NCBI RefSeq assembly: GCF_006352065.1
Contig: NZ_CP040915.1
Location: 2,542,001-2,606,000 of the forward strand
Direction of reading: 5' to 3'
Source of the DNA: Georgenia yuyongxinii
Lineage (GTDB): Bacteria > Actinomycetota > Actinomycetes > Actinomycetales > Actinomycetaceae
Length of the DNA stretch: 64,000 nucleotides
This document shows positions 24,462 to 32,471 of this stretch, one piece after another. The notes beneath the pieces are model-generated. The model made no database searches, was not told the DNA's origin, and saw only the letters and a program-made list of their open reading frames with translations. The stretch's first letter is position 1, and each line of letters starts with the position of its first letter. The position numbers and the translations under genes were made by a program.

Positions 24462-24540
24462 GCCGACATCTGGCGGAGGAGATGACATCTCGCGGAGCAG
24501 ATGACATCTCGCCGCAGGGGGCGGGTGACATCTCGGCGCG
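24462..24540. repeat. Tandem 19-bp repeat array inside the rbs operon
   Basis: Units at 24462-24480, 24481-24499 and 24500-24518 and a diverged fourth unit to 24540 follow the GATGACATCTCGCGGAGCA consensus. The second and third are closest to the copies at 11.4 and 16.8 kb. The array lies between the rbsB stop and the rbsK start, so the repeat would be transcribed as part of the operon, where it could affect termination or mRNA stability. Confidence 0.82.
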
Positions 24541-24552
24541 CAAAGGTTCGGC

Positions 24553-25506
24553 CTAGAGGTTGTCCTTGGTCAGGACCACCACCGGCACGGAGATCGTCGC
24601 CTCGACGTCCTCGCCGTTGATGAGCTTCAGCGCCGTCTCGACGGCGCTCTTGCCGAGCTCCTCCGGCTGCTGGGCGATCGAGGCCTGCATCGTGCCGGCC
24701 TTGATGGCGGTCTGTGCGTCGTCGGTGCCGTCGAAGCCGACGACGAAGACGTCCTTGCCGGCCCGGTCGCCGAGGGCCTGGATGGCACCGAGGGCCATCT
24801 CGTCGTTCTCGGCGAAGATGCCGACGACGTCGGGGTTGGCCTGCATGAGGTTGGTGGCGACGTCGAGGCCCTGGGCGCGGTCGAAGTCGGCCGGCTGAGT
24901 AGCGACCACCTTGATGTCCGGGTAGGCGGCGATCCCCTCGGTGAAGCCCTGCCCACGCTCGCGGGAGGCGGAGGTGCCGGCCACACCCTGCAGCACGATG
25001 ATCTGGCCCTTCTCACCGATGGCCGCGGCGAGCGCGTCGGCGGCCTGCTTGCCGCCCTCGACGTTGTCCGACGCCACGAAGGCGTTCACCTCGGCGCCGT
25101 TGACCGCGCGGTCCACGGCGACGACGGGAACGTTCCCCGAGACCAGCGGCGAGACGATCGGCCCGGCGGCGTCGGAGTCGACGGGGTTGATGATGACGGC
25201 GTCGAGCTGCTGGGTCTGGAAGTTGGCCACCTGGTCGGCCTGCTGGGTGGCGTCGTCACGGGCGTCGGTGACTGTCAGCTTGGCCCCGGCCTCGTCGGCC
25301 GCCGCCTGGGCGCCGTCGCGCAGGGAGACGAAGAACGGGTTGTTCAAGGTCGACAGCGCCAGGCCGATGGTGGCACCGGAGGCCCCACCACCGCCAGACG
25401 TGGCCTCGTCACCGGTCGGGTTGTTGGAGTCCTGGCCGCCGCAGGCGGCCAGGGTGAGGGTGGCCGCCGCCGCGAAGGCGGCGAACCGTGCGATGCGCTT
25501 GTGCAT
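24553..25506 (-). CDS. rbsB: Ribose ABC transporter substrate-binding lipoprotein
   Basis: A 317-residue periplasmic-binding-type lipoprotein. The signal peptide ends in the lipobox LAAC (Cys at about 22), followed by a Gly/Ser/Asn linker. The type I sugar-binding core starts IGLALSTLNNPFFVSL, and DAVIINPVDSDA and VGFDGTDDAQTAIK are typical of RbsB. It delivers ribose to the RbsC/RbsA transporter at the outer face of the membrane. The order A-C-B-K-D supports ribose as substrate. Confidence 0.92.
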   Translation of the reverse strand: MHKRIARFAAFAAAATLTLAACGGQDSNNPTGDEATSGGGGASGATIGLALSTLNNPFFVSLRDGAQAAADEAGAKLTVTDARDDATQQADQVANFQTQQLDAVIINPVDSDAAGPIVSPLVSGNVPVVAVDRAVNGAEVNAFVASDNVEGGKQAADALAAAIGEKGQIIVLQGVAGTSASRERGQGFTEGIAAYPDIKVVATQPADFDRAQGLDVATNLMQANPDVVGIFAENDEMALGAIQALGDRAGKDVFVVGFDGTDDAQTAIKAGTMQASIAQQPEELGKSAVETALKLINGEDVEATISVPVVVLTKDNL

Positions 25507-25581
25507 TGCGGGTGTTCCTTTCTGGTGCGGCCGGGGCGTTCCGGCCGCGTGGGGGGGTTGGGGATGAAGGAGGCGCCGTCG

Positions 25582-26562
25582 TCAGACGCGACGACGGCGG
25601 AGGGTGTCGGTGAGGACGGCGAGGGCGATGACCACGCCGATGGCCACCTGCTGCCAGAACGAGGAGACGTTCAGCAGGTTCAGGCCGTTGCGGATCACGG
25701 CGAGCACGAGCGCGCCGACGAAGGTACCGAAGGCGCGGCCCTGCCCCCCGGCGAGGCTCGCACCGCCGATGACGACGGCGGCGATCGCGTCGAGCTCGTA
25801 GCCGGACGCGGCCTGGGGCTGACCGGAGGCGAGACGCCCGGCGAGCACCAGCCCGGCGACGGCGGAGTAGAACCCGGCCAGGGAGAAGATGATGAGCTGC
25901 TGCCGCTTGACGTTGATCCCCGACAGCCGTGCCGCCTCCTCGTTGCCGCCGATCGCGTACATCGCCCGGCCCGTGTAGGTCCGGTTCAGGATGAACGCCG
26001 CCAGCACGCCGAAGACGATCATGATGACCACCGGGACCGGCAGCCAGCCGCCGATGGTCTGCCCCAACCAGGCGACGGCGGGCGGTTGGGCCAGCGGCAC
26101 GCCGCCGGAGAGCACGAGCGCGAGCCCGCGGGCGATCGAGAGCATGGCCAGGGTGGCGATGAACGCCGGCAGCTTGCCGTAGGCGACCAGCGCGCCGCTG
26201 ATGAAGCCGGCCGCAACGCCGGTGATCAGGCCGGCGAGGATCGCGATGATCGGGTTGATGCCCATGGTGCTGGCCGTGTAGCCAGTGACGATGCCCGCCA
26301 GAGCGGCGACCGAGCCGACCGAGAGGTCGATGCCGGCGGCCACGATGACGAAGGTCTGCCCGAAGGCGAGGATCGCCACCACTGCGGCCTGCACGCCGAT
26401 GTTGAGCATGTTCTGGGTGCTGAGGAAGACGGGGCTGAGGAACGCCATGACGGCGCCCAGCACGATGAGCGCGACCAGTGCGCCGTTCTGGCTCAGCAGC
26501 ACCTGGGCGCGGGTGCCCAGCGCCCCGGCGCGGGCCTGACGGGTGGGGGTGTCAGTGGACAC
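25582..26562 (-). CDS. rbsC: Ribose ABC transporter permease
   Basis: A 326-residue membrane protein with eight to ten helices of the RbsC/BPD-transp-2 type. It has the conserved GQTFVIVAAGIDLSVGSVAA and the later GRAMYAIGGNEEAARLSGI coupling loop. It overlaps rbsA by 11 bp at its 5' end. It forms the membrane pore of the ribose importer with RbsA and RbsB. The 75-bp gap to rbsB contains only a ribosome site. Confidence 0.93.
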   Translation of the reverse strand: MSTDTPTRQARAGALGTRAQVLLSQNGALVALIVLGAVMAFLSPVFLSTQNMLNIGVQAAVVAILAFGQTFVIVAAGIDLSVGSVAALAGIVTGYTASTMGINPIIAILAGLITGVAAGFISGALVAYGKLPAFIATLAMLSIARGLALVLSGGVPLAQPPAVAWLGQTIGGWLPVPVVIMIVFGVLAAFILNRTYTGRAMYAIGGNEEAARLSGINVKRQQLIIFSLAGFYSAVAGLVLAGRLASGQPQAASGYELDAIAAVVIGGASLAGGQGRAFGTFVGALVLAVIRNGLNLLNVSSFWQQVAIGVVIALAVLTDTLRRRRV

Positions 26563-28174
26563 GGGTGGACTCCACTTCGGTGACGGCCAGGGACATGACG
26601 GCGTCCTGGGTGGCTTCTTCGTGGGTGAGCTCGCCGACGAGGCGACCTTGGGCCATGACGAGGATCCGGTCGCAGATGCCCAGGACCTCCGGAAGCTCGG
26701 AGGAGACCATGAGCACCCCCCGCCCGGACGCGGTGAGCTTGTTGATGAGCTGGTAGATCTCGACCTTCGCCCCGACGTCGACGCCGCGGGTGGGCTCGTC
26801 GAGCAGGAGGACGGCCGGGTCGGCGGCGAGCCACTTGCCCATGACGACCTTCTGCTGGTTGCCCCCCGAGAGGTTGCGCACCAGGGCGGCGACCGACGGC
26901 GTGCGGATGCTCAGGTCCTTGACGGTGCGGACGGCCAGGTCCCGCAGCCAGCCGCGGTTCACCACGCCGGCGCGGGTGGCCTTGGGCAGCGAGACGAGGC
27001 CGACGTTCTCGGTCACGCTGGCGCCGAGCATGAGCCCCTGGGCCTTGCGGTCCTCGGGCACCAGGCCGAGCCCCGCGCCGATGGCGGCGTGGACGTTGTG
27101 GCGTGGGAACGGCTTGCCGCGCACGGTGACCGTGCCGGAGCTGTACGGGTCGGCCCCGAAGACGGCGCGGAGCACCTCGGTGCGCCCGGCGCCGACGAGC
27201 CCCGCCAAGCCCACGACCTCGCCCGCACGGACCGTGAAGGTGATGTCCTCGAAGGTGCCGGGCCGGGTCAGATGCTCCACCCGGAGCAGCTCATCACCCA
27301 CGCTGGTCCGCTCACGCGGGAACTGGGCCTCGATGGAGCGGCCGACCATCATGCGCACGAGGTCGTCGGTGCTGGTGGTGGCGGGGACGGTACCGACCGA
27401 TCGGCCGTCACGCAGCACGGTGACGCGGCTGCCGATGCGGCGGATCTCGTCGAGGTGGTGGGAGATGAAGATCAGGCCCACCCCAGCGTCGCGCAGCTCG
27501 GTCATGAGGCCGAGGAGGCGGTCGACCTCGTCGTCGGTGAGGGCCGCCGTCGGCTCGTCGAGGATGAGGACCCGGGCCTCCAGGCTGAGCGCCTTGGCGA
27601 TCTCCACCAGCTGCTGACGGGCTACGCCGAGGCTGGCCACCGGGGTGCGCGGATCGACCTTGAGCCCCACGCGGGCGAGCGCCTTGCGCGCCACGGCGTT
27701 CATGCGGCGCTTGTCGATGACGCCGAGGCGGCGCGGCTGCCGCCCGAGGAGCACGTTCTCGGCCACGCTCAGCTGCGGGACGAGGTTGAACTCCTGGTGG
27801 ATGGTGGCGATGCCGTGGGCCTCGGCTGCGGCGGTCGTGGGCAGGTGCGTCCGCTCGCCGTCGACGTAGATGGCGCCGGCATCCGGCTGGTAGACCCCCG
27901 CCAGGCACTTGATGAGGGTGGACTTCCCGGCGCCGTTCTCGCCGAGGAGAACGTGCACCTCCCCTGCGTGCAGGTCGAAGGAGATCCCGTCCAGGGCGAC
28001 CACCCCGGGGAACCGTTTGCCGAGCCCCTCGACGCGGAGGAGCTCCGCGCCGGGTGGGCCGGCTGCGATCGCCCCGCCGGGTGCCGGCGCGTCGGGTGCC
28101 GGCGCGTCGGGTGCTGGCGCGCCAGGTGCCGGCGCGCCGGGCGTCGCCGAGGTCGGTGGGCCGTCATCTGTCAT
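26552..28174 (-). CDS. rbsA: Ribose ABC transporter ATP-binding protein, double ATPase
   Basis: A 540-residue protein with two ABC ATPase halves, each with Walker A and signature sequences: GENGAGKSTLIKCLAG in the first half and GLVGAGRTEVL plus NLSGGNQQKVVMGKWL in the second. Unusually, residues 12-42 carry repeats of GAPAPxAPAP encoded by 15-bp DNA repeats (about 28070-28140), an extra N-terminal linker not part of the family. It overlaps the repressor gene by ATGA. Alternative substrates such as other pentoses are possible but less likely given rbsK and rbsD. Confidence 0.93.
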   Translation of the reverse strand: MTDDGPPTSATPGAPAPGAPAPDAPAPDAPAPGGAIAAGPPGAELLRVEGLGKRFPGVVALDGISFDLHAGEVHVLLGENGAGKSTLIKCLAGVYQPDAGAIYVDGERTHLPTTAAAEAHGIATIHQEFNLVPQLSVAENVLLGRQPRRLGVIDKRRMNAVARKALARVGLKVDPRTPVASLGVARQQLVEIAKALSLEARVLILDEPTAALTDDEVDRLLGLMTELRDAGVGLIFISHHLDEIRRIGSRVTVLRDGRSVGTVPATTSTDDLVRMMVGRSIEAQFPRERTSVGDELLRVEHLTRPGTFEDITFTVRAGEVVGLAGLVGAGRTEVLRAVFGADPYSSGTVTVRGKPFPRHNVHAAIGAGLGLVPEDRKAQGLMLGASVTENVGLVSLPKATRAGVVNRGWLRDLAVRTVKDLSIRTPSVAALVRNLSGGNQQKVVMGKWLAADPAVLLLDEPTRGVDVGAKVEIYQLINKLTASGRGVLMVSSELPEVLGICDRILVMAQGRLVGELTHEEATQDAVMSLAVTEVESTRVH

Positions 28175-29181
28175 CGCGCGCTCCTCGGTTCGGTGGACTC
28201 ACGGAGGACGAGCCGGCACTCCAGCCGCTCGTCGGGGACGTCCTCGCCGCGGATCCGGGCGAGGAGCATGGCCAGCGCCCGCTCCCCCAGCGCGGCGGTG
28301 GGCTGCTGGATGGCGGTCAGGGTCGGGCGCAGCAGGGAGAACCACGGCATGTCGTCGAACACGGCGAGCGCGAGGTCATCCGGCACGCGCGGCGCTCGCT
28401 CGCCGGCCTCGGCCAAGTGCTGCAGCGCCCCGAGAGCCATCGGGCCGTTGGCGACGAACACGGCGTCCGGCGCGTCGTCCCCGGTCAGCAGCCCGGCGAG
28501 AGCGTCGTGGCCGGACCCGGCGCGGAAGTCGCCGTGGACGACTCGGGACTCCGGCAGGTCGAGGCCGTACCGTGCGACGGCGGCGCGGAAGGCGGCGAGC
28601 CGCTCCCGGGAGGAGCCCGCGAGGTCGGGCCCGGCGAGGATCGCCAGGCGACGCCGTCCGGTCGTCACCAGGTGGTCGACGAGCTGGTCGATGGCGGCCG
28701 CGCCGTCGGCGAGGGCGATCGGGGCGTCGACGCGCTCGGCGGGGCGATCCACCAGGACGATGTTGTGGTCGCTGGCGGCCGCCTCGTGCAGCAGGGGCGA
28801 GGTCTCCACCGTGGGCACGACGATGAGCCCGTCCACCTGCCGACCAAGCAGGATGCGCACGTAGTGGTCCTGCTGCTCCGGGCTCTCGTCGGCGTTCCCG
28901 ACGATGACGGCGTAGCCGGCGGCGCGCGCGGCGTCCTCCACCGCCCGGGTCAGCTCCGTGAAGAACGGGTTGAGCAGGTCCGAGACCACCAGCCCGATGG
29001 TGCGGGTGCCCGTGGAGCGAAGCGACCGGGCCACCGCGTTGGGGCGGAAGCGCAGCTCACGGGCGGCGGCGAGGACCCGCTCGCGCATCTCGGGTGAGGT
29101 GCGAGCGTCCCCGGACAGCACGCGAGAGACGGACGCGGTGGATACCCGCGCCCGCTGTGCCACGTCCTTGATCGTCGCCAT
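28171..29181 (-). CDS. LacI family ribose operon repressor
   Basis: A 336-residue LacI/GalR regulator. The N-terminal HTH is ATIKDVAQRARVSTASVSRV, followed by the hinge helix (PNAVARSLRS) and a periplasmic-binding-like effector domain (TIGLVVSDLLNPFFTELTRA). It is the first gene of the operon, 35 bases downstream of a perfect operator, so it should repress itself and all five downstream genes, with release by ribose or a ribose derivative. The longer frame upstream is rejected because it crosses the operator. Confidence 0.92.
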   Translation of the reverse strand: MATIKDVAQRARVSTASVSRVLSGDARTSPEMRERVLAAARELRFRPNAVARSLRSTGTRTIGLVVSDLLNPFFTELTRAVEDAARAAGYAVIVGNADESPEQQDHYVRILLGRQVDGLIVVPTVETSPLLHEAAASDHNIVLVDRPAERVDAPIALADGAAAIDQLVDHLVTTGRRRLAILAGPDLAGSSRERLAAFRAAVARYGLDLPESRVVHGDFRAGSGHDALAGLLTGDDAPDAVFVANGPMALGALQHLAEAGERAPRVPDDLALAVFDDMPWFSLLRPTLTAIQQPTAALGERALAMLLARIRGEDVPDERLECRLVLRESTEPRSAR

Positions 29182-29214
29182 CGACGTTGCCGCTCCGTTG
29201 CTGGTCTCTGTGCC

Positions 29215-29242
29215 GTGTAAACGATTGCGTAATCGTTTACAC
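29215..29242. promoter_or_regulatory. LacI-type operator of the rbs operon
   Basis: A 28-bp perfect palindrome, GTGTAAACGATT-GCGT-AATCGTTTACAC, holds two outward copies of the LacI-type half-site GTAAACG. The spread of the half-sites is wider than the classic 14-16 bp CG-centred LacI site, so one dimer or a pair of dimers could bind. It lies 34 bp before the repressor start and probably overlaps its promoter. Confidence 0.85.
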
Positions 29243-29409
29243 GGAGTATGGCGCGGGTCACGTCGGCCGTCAAGACGCCCGGGCGCGGCGGTGTGCACGG
29301 ACGTGGCGCCGGCAGTGACCGGCGCGGCTCCCGGCCCTGCCAAGTCGGCGGGGTCGTCCGTGGAACCGACCGCGTACAGGTGGCAGGCGCACCCGGGTAC
29401 GTCCTCCGA

Positions 29410-29722
29410 GTGACCTGCGAGGCCGACCCGTTCGACCCCCTCCTCTCCCGCGGGGCAGCTGACGACGGCTGGCCGCCGCTCGACTACGTCCCCCCTCGCC
29501 GGCACCACCGACACGCTCTACCTGGTCAGCCACCCGCACGGCGGCACGCTCAGCATCGTGGTGCGCGACGAGGACGTTAAGGACGCCGCCCCGTTCGAGG
29601 CCGACGCCGAGCAGCTCATCGAGCATCACGTTCGGTGGTTGAACGGGGCCCGCTGCGTGGCCGCTATCCCAGACCCGAGCCGCTTCCCACCGGCGGGTGC
29701 GTCCAGATCACCGCGACGATGA
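29410..29722 (+). pseudogene. Frameshifted small gene (poly-C indel)
   Basis: Frame 1 reads from about 29410 (CEADPFDPLLSRGAADDG, then WPPLDYVP) to a run of six C at 29490-29495. Directly after it frame 2 continues a protein-like sequence (LAGTTDTLYLVSHPHGGTL, then ADAEQLIEHHVRWLNGARC) to the TGA at 29720-29722. Removing one C joins them into a 103-residue protein. The break may be a real inactivation, phase variation or a sequence error. The last 59 bp overlap the 3' end of the opposite membrane-protein gene. The product is unrecognised. Confidence 0.6.
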
Positions 29723-29999
29723 CAGCGGCGCCTGCGACGAGGAGCAGGACCTCGGACCATGCCGGACTCCGTCGAGAGACGAGCCGGCGCACGAGCTGAA
29801 CCGCGCCGAGTCCACCGAGGATCATCGCCCAGACCAGGAGCGCCCAGCCGAGAATCCACGAGACGACGAAGAGCGCCTCGGCGCTGGCGCTCATGAACCC
29901 GATCGCGTCACCGACGCCGAACACGAGGGCAGCGGAGACAGCCAGAGCGAGCGTGGCCACCCCGACTGTCCCGACGGTCTGCGGCACGAGGGGTGTCAC
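29664..29999 (-). CDS. Small membrane protein, hypothetical
   Basis: A 111-residue protein with three predicted helices (VGVATLALAVSAALVFGVG, then LFVVSWILGWALLVWAMIL and VLLLVAGAAVIVAVIW). The GTG start at 29999 overlaps the stop of the upstream PLP-decarboxylase gene by four bases (GTGA), so it is the last gene of that operon. The function is unknown, and no partner suggests one. Confidence 0.6.
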   Translation of the reverse strand: MTPLVPQTVGTVGVATLALAVSAALVFGVGDAIGFMSASAEALFVVSWILGWALLVWAMILGGLGAVQLVRRLVSRRSPAWSEVLLLVAGAAVIVAVIWTHPPVGSGSGLG

Positions 30000-31375
30000 A
30001 CCCGCTCGAGCACCCGCCGGACCGCCGCCAGGCTGCGCTCGACGTCGTCCTCGCTCGTGGACCAGTTGCTCACCGAGATGCGCAGCACGTCCTGGTCGCG
30101 CCACCGCGAGCCGGTCATCCAGGCCGTCCCGTCCGCCAGCATGCCCTCGACCACCCGGCGGGTGCGCGTGTCGTCGCCGAACGTGGCGCACACCTGGGTG
30201 AACACCACGTCGTTGAGCACCTCAACGCCGTCCATCGCCGCCAGCCCGTCGGCGAACGCACGCGCGTGCCGGCAGAACCGTTCGACAAGCTCGCTGGTGC
30301 CCGAGCGGCCCAGGGACCGCAGCGCCGCCCAGACCGGCACCGCGCGGGCGCGGCGGGACAGCTCGGGGACGGTGTCCAGCGGGTCGCCGGCGTCGTCGGC
30401 GATGAGGTAAGCGGCGTGCATGCCCATCGCCGCCCGCAGCGCGGCCCGGTCCCGCACGACGGCTATCCCGCAGTCGTAGGGGACGTTGAGGGTCTTGTGG
30501 GCGTCGGTGGCCCAGGAGTCGGCCTGGTCGTACCCGTCGAGCAGCGGCCGGGTGGTGGGCGAGGCCGCGGCCCACAGCCCGAACGCGCCGTCGACGTGCA
30601 CCCACGCCCCGTGCCGGTGCGCGATCTCGATGGCCTCGGCGAAGGGGTCAAAGGCGCCGGAGTGCACGTTGCCGGCCTGCAGGCAGACGATCGTCGGTCC
30701 GTCCGGGCCGGCATCCAGGGCCGCCGCGAGCGCGTCCGGGCGCAGGCGGCCCTGGTCGTCGGCGGCGACCACCTCCGGCGCCCCCAGGCCCAGGTAACGC
30801 AGGGCGAGGTCGACGGTGTCGTGCCGCTCGGCGCCCACCACAACGCGCAGCCGCGGTGCGCCGGTCAGCCCCCGCTCGGCCACCGGCCACCCCGCCCACC
30901 GCAGCACCTCGTCGCGGGCGGCGGCCAGACAGGTGAAGTTCGCCATCGTCCCACCGGTGACGAACCCGACCGCCGACTCCGCGGGCAGCTCGAGCAGCTC
31001 GCGCAGCCAGGCGGCAGCGAGGTCCTCGAGCGCCGAGTGCGCGGGAGTGAGCTTGCGCAGCCCGGAGTTCTGGTCCCATGCGCTGACGAGCCAGTCGGCG
31101 GCCAGCGCCGCCGGCAGCGTGCCCCCGATGACGAACCCGAAGAACCGGCCCGAGGGCATCGCCGTCAGCCCCGCGTCGGCGACGGCGGCGAGATGGTCGA
31201 CCACCTCGACGGCGGGTGTCGGTGCCTCGGGGAGCTCGGGTCCGAGGGCGGCGACGAGCTCGTCGATGCCGGCCCGGGGCGGCACGGGCCGATCGGCGAG
31301 GGTGCCGAGCCAGGCGCGGACGTGGGCGTGCGCACGGTCGAGGGGTGCGTTGTACTCCTGCGAGGGCCAGTCCAT
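29996..31375 (-). CDS. Pyridoxal-dependent decarboxylase family protein
   Basis: A 459-residue group II PLP decarboxylase-like protein. It has RFFGFVIGGTLPAALAADWL, VGFVTGGTMANFTCL (phosphate and cofactor region), WVHVDGAFG (D262) and the Schiff-base lysine in DAHKTLNVPYD (K294). Close relatives act on aromatic amino acids, glutamate or 2,4-diaminobutyrate; the substrate is not readable. It is in the same direction as the pentapeptide gene (39-bp gap) and coupled to the membrane protein downstream, so they probably form one operon. Confidence 0.88.
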   Translation of the reverse strand: MDWPSQEYNAPLDRAHAHVRAWLGTLADRPVPPRAGIDELVAALGPELPEAPTPAVEVVDHLAAVADAGLTAMPSGRFFGFVIGGTLPAALAADWLVSAWDQNSGLRKLTPAHSALEDLAAAWLRELLELPAESAVGFVTGGTMANFTCLAAARDEVLRWAGWPVAERGLTGAPRLRVVVGAERHDTVDLALRYLGLGAPEVVAADDQGRLRPDALAAALDAGPDGPTIVCLQAGNVHSGAFDPFAEAIEIAHRHGAWVHVDGAFGLWAAASPTTRPLLDGYDQADSWATDAHKTLNVPYDCGIAVVRDRAALRAAMGMHAAYLIADDAGDPLDTVPELSRRARAVPVWAALRSLGRSGTSELVERFCRHARAFADGLAAMDGVEVLNDVVFTQVCATFGDDTRTRRVVEGMLADGTAWMTGSRWRDQDVLRISVSNWSTSEDDVERSLAAVRRVLERV

Positions 31376-31414
31376 GCCGCAGTATGGCGTGCGCGGGGGG
31401 CGCTGGTCTGCGGG

Positions 31415-32338
31415 TTAGCGACGTCCGGACGTCGGCGGGCCGGGCCGGTGACGCGGAACGCCGTCGCCGCGGTCGTCCCAGTGCGACGGCCGGGTGAAGG
31501 ACGGCGGCAGCCGGGTCGCGTCGTCGCCCTTCGCCGCGTTCAGCTGCGGCTGGGTGAGGAAGATGCTGCCGGTCAGGTCCGCGCCCGAGAGGACGGCGCC
31601 GCGCAGGTCGGCACCGAGAAGGTCGGTGACCCGGAGGTCGGCCGCCGTCAGGTCGGCGCCGATGAGGTAGGCCCCGCGCAGGTCCGCGCCCCGCAGGTCC
31701 GCACCGCGCAGGTTGGCGCCGATGCGGTCCGCGCCGCGCAGGCTGGCTCCCATGCCGCCGGCGCGCACGAGCTCGCTGGTCCGCCCGAGCAGCGCGCCGA
31801 CGGCGGTGCGGTGCGCCGCGACGTCGACGGCAAGCAGCTGTTCCGGGGAGCCGGTGGTGAGGAGCTCGATCTCGCGCCGCACCCGGGACAGCTCGTCTCG
31901 GAGCGGGCGGGCCGGTGGCAGGGCGAGCGCCTCTGTCAGGTACACGAGCATCTCGTGCAGCTGCCGCATGACCGGGAAGACGGCGAACATCTGCTCGGCC
32001 GTGGTGGGGTCTTCGCGCCAGCTTCGCCCACCGAAGGTCACCTGCGAGACATGCTGGCCGGCGCCGAAGCAGTCGTAGACCGTGCAGCCTGGGAAGCCCT
32101 CCTGCCGCAGACGGCTGTGGATCCCGCACCGGAAGTCCTTCCGCAAGTTCCGGCACGGCTCGCCGGCCGCCTTGTCGAACGCGAAGTCTGCGGAGGCGGT
32201 CAGCGGGAGCGCGACGCAGCACAGGCCGAAGCAGCTCGCGCAGTCGGCGCGGAGTGCGCCGACGGGGGGCTCGATACCGACCTGCTCGGACACCAGGGAC
32301 CCTTTCGGTGGGGTGCGGGGCTGCGCCGGGGTGGCCAT
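31415..32338 (-). CDS. Cys-rich pentapeptide-repeat protein
   Basis: A 307-residue protein. The N-terminal part (about 20-100) has a cysteine cluster (CASCFGLCC and later CRNLRKDFRCGIH, CTVYDCFG), which may bind metal. Residues 205-275 are pentapeptide repeats A(D/N)LxG (ANLRGADLRGADLRGAYLIG), which fold as a right-handed beta helix. Such proteins occur in actinobacteria without assigned roles; DNA-gyrase mimicry is known only for other pentapeptide proteins. The ATG at 32338 is chosen because the longer frame runs into repeats. Confidence 0.82.
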   Translation of the reverse strand: MATPAQPRTPPKGSLVSEQVGIEPPVGALRADCASCFGLCCVALPLTASADFAFDKAAGEPCRNLRKDFRCGIHSRLRQEGFPGCTVYDCFGAGQHVSQVTFGGRSWREDPTTAEQMFAVFPVMRQLHEMLVYLTEALALPPARPLRDELSRVRREIELLTTGSPEQLLAVDVAAHRTAVGALLGRTSELVRAGGMGASLRGADRIGANLRGADLRGADLRGAYLIGADLTAADLRVTDLLGADLRGAVLSGADLTGSIFLTQPQLNAAKGDDATRLPPSFTRPSHWDDRGDGVPRHRPGPPTSGRR

Positions 32339-32348
32339 TGTCCCCCGC

Positions 32349-32405
32349 GTCGTCTCGGCACGGTCAACCTCGCCCACGTCATCTCGGCACGGTCAACCTC
32401 GCCCC
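32349..32405. repeat. Two copies of a 29-bp direct repeat
   Basis: The units start at 32349 and 32378, differing by one central base (GTCGTCTCGGCACGGTC versus GTCATCTCGGCACGGTC) and sharing AACCTCGCCC. The CATCTCGGC core resembles the 19-bp repeat family, so this may be a variant. It lies in the gap between the amino-acid dehydrogenase and the pentapeptide-repeat gene, both on the minus strand. Confidence 0.7.
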
Positions 32406-32471
32406 GCTCGAGCTGGTGCACGAGGGTTGCCGGGACCTCGCCGGCAGCCACTGACGACGCCGGCGATGGGC

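Noticed and set aside
11394-24540. Could the 19-bp repeats be a CRISPR array?
   Set aside because: The units are directly joined without spacers, are degenerate, lie in separate places and no cas gene is present.
26543-28864. A 773-codon plus-strand frame across rbsA
   Set aside because: It is the shadow of rbsA and the repressor and has no ribosome site or recognisable domain.
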